DNA from: Phoronis ovalis
Taxonomy: Eukaryota; Phoronida; Phoronidae
Direction of reading: 5' to 3'
NCBI GenBank assembly: GCA_028565635.1
Contig: JAOXYB010107492.1
Span: 2,985-21,001, forward strand
Length of the DNA: 18,017 nt
Below the pieces are notes generated by a model, which was given only the letters and a program-made list of their open reading frames with translations, did no database searches and was not told where the DNA came from. The position numbers were made by a program, and so were the translations under genes. Below, piece after piece: positions 16,101 to 18,017 of the stretch (positions are counted from its first letter, which is position 1; each line of letters begins with the position of its first letter).

Positions 16101-17975
16101 AGTTATTATTTTGTACTCTCATTTTTCATCTCATATAGCCATAGAATATATAATTAATATATATATATATTAGTGTTTTGCATAGCATTGCTTATATTTT
16201 GAACCAGCTGTCTTCCTACTTTATTTGCTGTAATTGTAGGTTGGTCAGTTTTGGACAATAAACCAACCATATCATGTAATTCTAGTTGTCTGTTTTCTTG
16301 TAATAATCTTTAGTATGATTTTATCCTCAAAATGGATTCTAAGCTTAACAAAGTATGCCATGTTATGTTATTGTGGTAGCGTGTTCTCTTTCAGAACATC
16401 CATGGCACCGACTGAAAGCAGTAATGAAAAACGTCATCCGGTAGAGCGACAGGAAACATACAAAGCACGAAATAAAGGACTTGATATCCAAAACAGTGGC
16501 AAGCGTTTGACTTGGTACCAAAGAATCGGGTTCTTCTACAATGCACCTGTGATCACCTTCATACATAACTGTGTAAGTATGCAGACTTGGATTCTACACA
16601 TGTTCGTAGTTACAGGTTACATGCAAACCTATGACATCAGCAGGCTATTTGAATGTATTAGGTTAAGCGATGAAATAAACCTAATGTAAAGCGCATTAGG
16701 ATCCATGCACTGGTTACTTTTAAACGCATTTGCTCACTATTTGGTGAAATTATCAGCAAAATTGTGAAATTATTGCTCTTGAATCTTATCGTTTGCATAT
16801 ATTATATAATGTACACTGTAAGAATATCGACTTCCCATATTGGTCGACACTTTCGACCTCTCGATATCTTATGGGTATAGTTCAGTTTACATGTGTTGAT
16901 TGGATAAGATTCTCTGTACACAAAAATATATATGTTAGATCTGCTGATTTACATATATTTGCATGTACCACCTTAAGGCATAATCTATTCTGATTTGCTT
17001 ATTGTGAATATTTTTAGTTAAAAGTACACATTGTTCTCTGCATCCCCTGATTTGCATATTTAATAAAATAGTTCCATCAGAAACTACAAATAAAAGAGAC
17101 TTAATATAAAGTTTCCAACGAACATAATGTACAGTTACAGATAATTTTATCTCGAATATTAGCTTTAATATTTGTGGCATTTTTTTAGCTAAAAAATATT
17201 GTAATGTCAGTGATACATCTGATTCCGGTAGACGAACAAATTATGGTGACATGGGATTGTACATCAACGTTCTCAATATTGTTCAGTATAAGCAGGTTAT
17301 AATAGCCGCCATGTTGATTTTTTCTTGCAGATCTCGTACTTCATATTCTTAGCTTTGATGTCATATGTTTTACTATCAGACTTCAGAGAAAACATATCTA
17401 TCATAGAATGCATTCTTATTGTTTGGGTCTTTACACTTTTTGCTGAGGAACTACGGCAGGTAAGTGTGTGTATTTGCTGACTCATTCCACAGATCTGAAA
17501 CAGTTTTCATGCATCAACATGAATGTTCATTTAATGCCATGATATCAATTCAGTTAAAGCTATAATATTGATAATTAAATCTTTCTAAAACTACAGTGAA
17601 CGTACCTGCAAAGGGAATGTGCCAATTACTACGTATTTTAACACTAGTAAAAAGAGTTTGCGACTTCACAGTAAAATGTCTTTGGTTCATTGCATCGCTT
17701 GTAATTTGTAGCTACTTACTGTGGAATCGAGTAATTTCAAATTGAAGTTAACAACATATATCTTTGATCCGTGGAACATACTGGATGTCATAACAATAAC
17801 ACTGTTCCTTACTGGAATAATATTGCGACTTATACCTCCGTCCGAGTGCTTAGACTGTTTTGAAGCGGCAAGAATTATCCTCGCCATAGATTTGATGACA
17901 TTTTACTTCAGAATTCTACGCGTCTTCTCTGTTAATAAATATCTTGGACCTAAGCTTGTTATGATTGGAAGGATG
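1054..17975 (+). CDS. TRPM2-like cation channel gene, internal part (19 coding exons, both ends outside the window)
   Basis: This entry spans a spliced gene; its coding exons are listed separately. Joined, they give 993 codons without a stop, and every donor/acceptor phase pair matches. The order is that of TRPM channels: N-terminal WIP and CKCGY segment, MHR1-4, pre-S1 linker, S1-S4. Assignment to TRPM2 rests on stretches such as LLISVTGGAKNFNMAPRL, GAWIITGG, SHFILVDNGT, LEGGPGTL, EFVKLFLENGVSLKEY and ISYFIFLALMSYVLL, which match TRPM2 rather than TRPM1/3/6/7. Known family role: tetrameric plasma-membrane channel passing Ca2+ and Na+, opened by ADP-ribose plus Ca2+ in oxidative and temperature signalling. 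Human TRPM2 has about 1500 residues, so roughly a third (S5, pore, S6, TRP helix, coiled coil, NUDT9-H if present) should lie 3' of this window. TRPM8 is the nearest alternative. The initiator exon was not identified. Confidence 0.95.
1770..2100. repeat. Degenerate 32-bp minisatellite with CACAGGGTATA core
   Basis: The core ACAGGGTAT or a close variant recurs nine times, with the core C at about 1781, 1821, 1885, 1917, 1967, 1998, 2030, 2063 and 2095. Most spacings are 31-33 or 64 bases; 40 and 50 are the exceptions. The bases before it are usually ATTTATC/GA. This looks like an old tandem array of period 32 with indels, best preserved at its 3' end. Confidence 0.8.
2105..2221. repeat. CCCTATAAA / TTAAGGGTCAGGG short tandem repeat
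   Basis: CCCTATAAA begins at 2128, 2165 and 2209. The first two are followed by CTTAAGGGTCAGGG or ATTAAGGGTCAGGG and a T-run, and the first and third are preceded by CGCACACC. Spacings are 37 and 44. It directly follows the last CACAGGGT copy. Confidence 0.75.
2675..2866 (+). pseudogene. Broken Ty3/gypsy retrotransposon fragment (RNase H start)
   Basis: The frame has LQTDTSD, where a TAG interrupts it, and then in the neighbouring frame GAILLQ, YASKKLTECEQQYAAVEKE, and further on W followed by FKMYLYGRE. These are the conserved blocks at the reverse transcriptase/RNase H junction of Ty3/gypsy pol (D.S..G..L.Q; S..L...E.NY...EKE; F..YL.G). The TAG plus frame change at about 2693 shows it is dead. 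No protease, integrase or LTR is seen nearby. It stops at about 2866, just before the tandem array. Confidence 0.85.
2886..4617. repeat. 1.7-kb tandem array, alternating about 315-bp and 147-bp units
   Basis: The anchor TTCCAATATGGCCGACTGG (or a variant) occurs at 2941, 3262, 3409, 3718, 3865, 4183 and 4498. Spacings are 321, 147, 309, 147, 318 and 315. Long units also share GATTCAAAGGTGGTTCTAGG, AGGAAGGCCATAGG, TAGGCTAGGAGACATTTTAA, ACACTTTCTTTGTCTC and CAGAGTAAGTACAGG. The two short units lack the same middle portion and share private bases (AATAACAGC, CCAATCAGTTTC), so long+short appears to have been copied as one block. The array starts with a partial unit and ends at about AGGCCATAGGTTGGTAG. 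The small open frames inside it are incidental. Confidence 0.92.
5272..5464 (+). CDS. TRPM2-like exon 2: CKCGY segment leading into MHR1
   Basis: Codons 38-102, from a TTTTCGCAG acceptor to a GTACTA donor. It encodes IKKK, then CKCGYSEEEH, then TDAFGEIEFSGYG. In TRPM2 the order is IKKK, CQCGYTHEQH, TDAFGDIVFTG, so the N-terminal spacing is slightly shortened but otherwise collinear. In TRPM structures this stretch packs at the edge of MHR1. The coding phase (one base, then full codons) matches exon 1. The open frame runs on past the donor for a few codons before a stop, and those codons do not resemble TRPM. Confidence 0.93.
5691..5871 (+). CDS. TRPM2-like exon 3: MHR1 core
   Basis: Codons 103-162 plus one base, acceptor AATTTTAG, donor GTACCA. 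It opens with YVRVAQD and includes LLISVTGGAKNFNMAPRL (residues 130-147), one of the most conserved TRPM2 stretches. In known TRPM2 structures this loop lines the nucleotide-binding cleft of MHR1/2. The first base of the split Gly codon lies at 5871, and exon 4 supplies GA to complete GGA. The previous exon joins in phase 0, giving AK-YVRVAQD as in TRPM2. Confidence 0.96.
5872..6460 (+). other. Intron 3
   Basis: GTACCA to TTTCAG. The only internal structure seen is a weak imperfect duplication around GACCGACTCGGTTTTTAAGG (about 6181) and GACCAACTCAATTTTTGTGG (about 6232). No coding signal. Confidence 0.8.
6461..6621 (+). CDS. TRPM2-like exon 4: MHR1/2
   Basis: Codons 163-216, beginning with the rest of the Gly codon and then AWIITGGTNAGVMKYVGEA. 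It continues through LVTIGIASWGII, matching the strand-loop-strand core of MHR1/2. The acceptor TATGTTTCAG is strong. The 3' edge is less certain: phase requires a break compatible with 7402, and GTTCGT at 6622 gives KECLVSKT-EGLWPASY, which parallels the TRPM2 LIHPTG-SFPAEY junction. Other candidate donors are GTCAGT at 6610 (same phase, four codons shorter) and GTGAAG at 6626 (needs an acceptor at 7406). Confidence 0.9.
6622..7401 (+). other. Intron 4
   Basis: Contains the GGCGATTATT repeat listed separately and an ACATAC-rich stretch at about 7015-7095 that looks like a decayed (ACAT)n microsatellite. No open frame of interest. The 5' boundary is the least certain splice site of the model. 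Confidence 0.7.
6673..6778. repeat. GGGGGCGATTATTA short repeats with terminal palindrome
   Basis: Four variants of GGGGGCGATTATTA occur at about 6700, 6729, 6744 (GGGGGCCATTAAT) and 6762. The first pairs with AATAATCACCC at 6688-6698 to form an inverted repeat with 10 of 11 bases matching and a 1-base centre. It begins TACCGTATTTTCTC. It is probably the remains of a small dispersed repeat, sited about 50 bases after the exon 4 donor. Confidence 0.75.
7402..7594 (+). CDS. TRPM2-like exon 5: MHR2 with ADP-ribose-pocket residues
   Basis: Codons 217-280 plus one base, acceptor ATATTTCAG, donor GTAATA. It contains NHSHFILVDNGTQ followed by FAVEIDFRGKLERAI. By alignment Phe254 (TTT at 7513) stands where human TRPM2 has Tyr295, and Arg261 (AGA at 7534) stands at human Arg302. 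Both human residues contact ADP-ribose in the MHR1/2 pocket. Keeping the Arg supports nucleotide binding here, while the Phe removes a hydroxyl. The exon ends in a hydrophilic stretch (TNSADKST) equivalent to the surface loop before the VPIV strand. Confidence 0.95.
7828..7934 (+). CDS. TRPM2-like exon 6: MHR2 LEGGPGTL segment
   Basis: Codons 281-316, opening with two bases that complete a Val codon. It reads VPIVQLVLEGGPGTLETC and then NGTPVVVVA, matching VPIVCVVLEGGPGTL and NGTPCVVVE of TRPM2. The acceptor is TATTTACAG and the donor is consensus GTAAGT. It ends in phase 0 immediately before the GSGR motif, so the nucleotide-binding fold is split exactly between its VVV strand and the following Gly-rich turn. 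Confidence 0.95.
7935..8277 (+). other. Intron 6
   Basis: GTAAGT to TTGCAG, ordinary AT-rich intron. The open frame from 8206 that runs into exon 7 is exon read-through. Nothing else seen. Confidence 0.8.
8278..8375 (+). CDS. TRPM2-like exon 7: GSGR motif, ending at a GC donor
   Basis: Codons 317-348 plus two bases. It begins GSGRAANILAYA. Arg320 (AGA at 8287) aligns with human TRPM2 Arg358, another ADP-ribose contact. The acceptor is CTTGCAG. No GT donor of the required phase (two bases left over) lies near the end of the homology, but AG/GCAAGT at 8374-8381 does, and it matches the GC-AG intron consensus exactly. Splicing there joins KEM-R-KVVIIDEN in frame. The nearest GT (8380) would leave the wrong phase. 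Confidence 0.9.
8376..9051 (+). other. Intron 7, GC-AG class
   Basis: Begins GCAAGT and ends TTTGCTTGCAG. Besides the unusual donor it holds a perfect 18-bp palindrome TTTTATAAGCTTATAAAA at 8613-8630. No coding signal. Confidence 0.8.
8613..8630. repeat. Perfect 18-bp AT-rich palindrome
   Basis: TTTTATAAGCTTATAAAA is fully self-complementary. Flanking TG and ACA extend the symmetry apart from one extra A. Function unknown; chance is possible in AT-rich DNA. Confidence 0.7.
9052..9248 (+). CDS. TRPM2-like exon 8: MHR2/MHR3 boundary
   Basis: Codons 349-414 plus one base, acceptor TGCTTGCAG, donor GTAAAC. The protein is helical and charged (QQRVQWVLDCI), followed by KLISVYSMDKSSVDIDLAILQALFK. 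The latter aligns with the TRPM block QLLTVFREG..QDVDVAILQALLK. This segment starts the ankyrin-like helical repeats of the cytosolic TRPM domain. The antisense open frame across this exon is only a shadow. Confidence 0.94.
9249..10068 (+). other. Intron 8
   Basis: GTAAAC to TTTTGCAG. Its last 200 bases carry an antisense LINE fragment, listed separately. The part 9720-9873 (with GTGACGACACCCGG) may be the 3' untranslated tail of the same LINE, but I cannot prove its extent. The remainder is plain AT-rich. Confidence 0.75.
9874..10056 (-). pseudogene. LINE reverse-transcriptase ORF, C-terminal fragment
   Basis: On the minus strand a frame reads MGQLSYIHHFTANKN, then FFVRTIPVWNSLS, then SFQRLALP, and stops at TAG (9874-9876). 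The pattern FF.RTI..WN.LP followed about 15-20 residues later by F...L is the usual extreme C-terminus of non-LTR retrotransposon ORF2 (RTE/CR1/jockey-like). This is a 5'-truncated copy, the normal result of LINE insertion. The family cannot be fixed from so few residues. The fragment ends within about 15 bases of the exon 9 acceptor, and where its similarity really stops is unclear. Confidence 0.75.
10069..10169 (+). CDS. TRPM2-like exon 9: MHR3, DQLKLALSWNRIDVAR
   Basis: Codons 415-448, opening with two bases that complete an Ala codon; acceptor TTTTGCAG, donor GTAAGT. The sequence DQLKLALSWNRIDVARSELF is a hallmark helix pair found in all TRPM channels (DQLKLAVAWNRVDIARSEIF in TRPM2). The exon is too short to stand out as an open frame. 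It ends NNKWE in phase 0. A LINE fragment on the opposite strand lies about 12-195 bases upstream of its acceptor. Confidence 0.95.
10170..10609 (+). other. Intron 9
   Basis: GTAAGT to TTTTCAG, AT-rich. I see no repeat or coding signal. Confidence 0.8.
10610..10744 (+). CDS. TRPM2-like exon 10: MHR3, EFVKLFLENGVSLKEYL
   Basis: Codons 449-493, phase 0 at both ends, acceptor TATTTTCAG, donor GTAAGT. The protein includes the ankyrin-like block EFVKLFLENGVSLKEYL (residues 466-482), almost identical to the TRPM2 block and distinct from the TRPM1/3 form (DFVKLLIENGV). It ends RRLLGLYNN, matching the LLYLYEN helix. A 135-base symmetric exon could in principle be skipped without a frameshift, but it codes for core helices. 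Confidence 0.95.
10745..11410 (+). other. Intron 10
   Basis: GTAAGT to CTTATAG, AT-rich. I see no repeat, RNA or coding signal. Confidence 0.8.
11411..11723 (+). CDS. TRPM2-like exon 11: MHR3/4 with a hydrophilic insert
   Basis: Codons 494-597 plus one base; acceptor CTTATAG, donor GTTAGT. The first part (PHRLLRSLLEKEQ, then DVGDVIQELMGDFYVPLY) matches TRPM2 (HVAQVLRELLGDFTQPLY). The second part, about residues 545-597, is a low-complexity basic and polar region (TKRSSSKSNRGKINNNK, then NEQGGAPPVGEEAF) with no clear counterpart. It falls where TRPM channels carry a variable loop before the DP..DLLIWA helix. The longest exon in the window and the least conserved of its inner ones. Confidence 0.92.
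11724..12712 (+). other. Intron 11
   Basis: GTTAGT to TTTATAG. The only structure noted is a 9-bp inverted pair ACACCCTAC (12297-12305) and GTAGGGTGT (12401-12409). Otherwise featureless AT-rich sequence. Confidence 0.75.
12713..12834 (+). CDS. TRPM2-like exon 12: MHR4, PARELFLWSVMMNRKEMA
   Basis: Codons 598-638, opening with two bases of a Val codon; acceptor CTATTTATAG, donor GTTTGT. The region DDPARELFLWSVMMNRKEMA aligns with MDPIRDLLIWAIVQNRRELA of TRPM2, and LFWEEL with IIWAQS. The polar start (KNSSQKQQ) continues the variable loop from exon 11. The open frame extends both into the upstream intron and past the donor. Those flanks do not resemble TRPM and are treated as intron. Confidence 0.94.
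12835..13155 (+). other. Intron 12
   Basis: GTTTGT to TTGTAG. Open frame from exon 12 continues for about 25 codons into it without TRPM similarity. Nothing else seen. Confidence 0.75.
13156..13256 (+). CDS. TRPM2-like exon 13: MHR4, EAIAPALVASKLLKSM
   Basis: Codons 639-671 plus two bases; acceptor ATTGTAG, donor GTAAAA. EAIAPALVASKLLKSM matches DCIAAALACSKILKEL of TRPM2 and the general TRPM motif A.ALVA.KL. An acidic stretch (DDTELKESIAKLA) follows. The leftover AG joins T at 14350 to form Ser. Too short to appear as a distinct open frame; found by homology and splice phase. Confidence 0.93.
13330..13493 (+). repeat. Left inverted arm of the MITE-like element
   Basis: Starts CTGTTGATCTGATAATG and runs to about ATGAAAAATGTT. 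It differs from the right arm by scattered substitutions and a 4-5 base indel near its outer end. Confidence 0.85.
14006..14176 (-). repeat. Right inverted arm of the MITE-like element
   Basis: Ends GAGATCAACAG; its reverse complement matches the left arm closely along about 165 bases. Its outer end lies about 170 bases before the exon 14 acceptor. Confidence 0.85.
14350..14575 (+). CDS. TRPM2-like exon 14: MHR4, Cys-Tyr-charged helices before S1
   Basis: Codons 672-747. The acceptor is ACAACAG after a T-rich tract. An upstream in-frame open stretch is intronic, because only the break at 14350 restores phase with exon 13. It encodes SEFEEQAVGVLTKCY, RAQLLLIREL, then AVEADNKAFVSHSC and LNDIWMGKMS, collinear with TRPM2 (EHRAIGVFTECY, LEAKDMKFVSHGG, LTKVWWGQLS). 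The donor is GTGAGT after NSWR. This exon covers the last cytosolic helices and the approach to the membrane. Confidence 0.95.
14576..15021 (+). other. Intron 14
   Basis: GTGAGT to TTTCTAG. A 9-bp inverted pair TACAGGCAT (14757-14765) and ATGCCTGTA (14796-14804) could form a small hairpin. Nothing else seen. Confidence 0.75.
15022..15120 (+). CDS. TRPM2-like exon 15: pre-S1 hydrophobic helix
   Basis: Codons 748-780, phase 0 at both ends; acceptor TTTCTAG, donor GTATTT. The hydrophobic part ACILCPPLIFALI followed by KYREDEK parallels LCMLAFPLLLTGLISFREKR in TRPM2, the pre-S1 helix that lies along the membrane. A charged tail (EDEKSKDQLRQEHNQ) opens the long linker to S1. At 99 bases and symmetric, it is short and could be overlooked. 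Phase and homology support it. Confidence 0.93.
15121..15782 (+). other. Intron 15
   Basis: GTATTT to TTGTAG. An 82-codon hydrophobic open frame at 15293-15541 has the look of AT-rich chance sequence and no family motif. No other signal. Confidence 0.75.
15783..15850 (+). CDS. TRPM2-like exon 16: small exon of the basic pre-S1 linker
   Basis: Codons 781-802 plus two bases, only 68 bases long. The acceptor TTGTAG and the strong GTAAGT donor, together with matching phases on both sides, support it. The protein (KKAAKTVKGHGKSNGHAIEN) is basic and low in complexity, with no family motif, so it rests on splice logic alone. Because its length is not a multiple of three, skipping it would shift the frame. 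It lengthens the S1 approach compared with human TRPM2. Confidence 0.7.
15851..16394 (+). other. Intron 16
   Basis: GTAAGT to TTTCAG. Contains a short (AT)n run at about 16156-16171 and a small inverted pair GGTTGGT (16239-16245) and ACCAACC (16262-16268). No coding signal on either strand that I trust. Confidence 0.75.
16395..16572 (+). CDS. TRPM2-like exon 17: rest of linker and start of S1
   Basis: Codons 803-862; acceptor CTCTTTCAG, donor GTAAGT. The first 40 residues are polar (ESSNEKRHPVERQETYKARN). Then WYQRIGFFYNAPVITFIHNC matches the ARAFFTAPVVVFHLNIL block of TRPM2 where S1 begins. The codon split with exon 16 becomes CGA (Arg). Linker residues upstream of FYNAP have no human counterpart. 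Open frame also extends upstream of the acceptor without TRPM similarity. Confidence 0.93.
16573..17330 (+). other. Intron 17
   Basis: GTAAGT to TTTCTTGCAG, splitting the S1 helix. It is AT-rich, with short frames on both strands that show no motif. GCCGCCATGTTG at 17305-17316 resembles a YY1 site and lies just upstream of the polypyrimidine tract. Confidence 0.75.
17331..17459 (+). CDS. TRPM2-like exon 18: S1 and S2 with half of the Ca2+ site
   Basis: Codons 863-905, phase 0 at both ends; acceptor TTTCTTGCAG, donor GTAAGT. ISYFIFLALMSYVLL completes S1. The stretch from about residue 886 (IIECILIVWVFTLF) is S2, ending EELRQ. Glu902 (GAA at 17448) and Gln905 (CAG at 17457) correspond to human TRPM2 Glu843 and Gln846, which coordinate the activating Ca2+ inside the membrane domain. 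Their presence places the protein with the Ca2+-sensing TRPM2/4/5/8 channels. Confidence 0.96.
17712..17975 (+). CDS. TRPM2-like exon 19: S3, S4 and S4-S5 linker
   Basis: Codons 906-993; acceptor AATTTGTAG, donor GTGAGT. FDPWNILDVITITLFLTG is S3. Asn927 (AAC at 17775) and Asp930 (GAT at 17784) match human Asn869 and Asp872 and complete the Ca2+ site with Glu902 and Gln905. ILRLIPPSE links to S4, ARIILAIDLMTFYFRILRVF, which has few basic residues, as expected for a weakly voltage-dependent TRPM. NKYLGPKLVMIGRM is the S4-S5 linker. S5 and the pore should be in the next exon beyond the window. Confidence 0.96.
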
Positions 17976-18017
17976 GTGAGTATTATGCGTAGTAGTACAT
18001 TTTTTTATTTACATTCA
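17976..18017 (+). other. Start of intron 19, cut by the window end
   Basis: Opens with GTGAGT after the S4-S5 linker codons. The exon with S5 and the pore is expected beyond the window. Confidence 0.85.

Noticed and set aside
16790-17060. ATTTGCAT octamer-like motifs
   Set aside because: Expected by chance in AT-rich DNA and not placed near any promoter.

Overview
The window is eukaryotic genomic DNA: AT-rich, with short exons bounded by GT/AG signals, introns full of decayed repeats, and no prokaryotic gene organisation. Its one gene lies on the plus strand. It encodes a TRPM-family cation channel, and its residues resemble TRPM2 (the TRPM2/TRPM8 branch) far more than TRPM1/3/6/7. A TRPM2-like gene with introns of a few hundred bases, Ty3/gypsy and LINE debris and many minisatellites suggests a non-arthropod invertebrate animal, perhaps a mollusc or other marine lophotrochozoan. 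The sequence alone does not fix the taxon.

I reconstructed 19 coding exons between 1054 and 17975. Every intron phase is compatible. Together they give 993 uninterrupted codons, from the pre-MHR N-terminus (WIP...K...C..FV, then CKCGY), through the TRPM homology regions MHR1-4, a long basic pre-S1 linker, S1, S2, S3 and S4, to the S4-S5 linker. The initiator exon(s), pore, TRP helix and any C-terminal NUDT9-H domain lie outside the window. Residues for the S2/S3 calcium site (E and Q in ELRQ; N and D in WNILD) and for the MHR1/2 ADP-ribose pocket (two Arg, with Phe in place of human Tyr295) can be seen. The product is therefore probably a Ca2+-dependent, nucleotide-gated, Ca2+-permeable channel.

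Layout: 1-1053 holds no confident exon, only three small tandem repeats and one candidate 33-nt micro-exon. Exon 1054-1166 is followed by a 4.1-kb intron that carries most of the repeats: a decayed 32-bp minisatellite (about 1770-2100), a CCCTATAAA repeat (2105-2220), a broken Ty3/gypsy RNase H fragment (2675-2866) and, directly after it, a 1.7-kb tandem array with a higher-order structure of about 315-bp and 147-bp units (2886-4617). From 5272 on, exons follow every few hundred bases. The intron before exon 9 holds the antisense 3' end of a LINE reverse-transcriptase ORF. The intron before exon 14 holds an 850-bp element with about 165-bp inverted arms. The intron after exon 7 appears to be of the GC-AG class.

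I found no tRNA, rRNA, CRISPR or other RNA gene. The most useful results are the complete exon model, the divergent N-terminal exon, the GC-AG intron and the higher-order repeat array.
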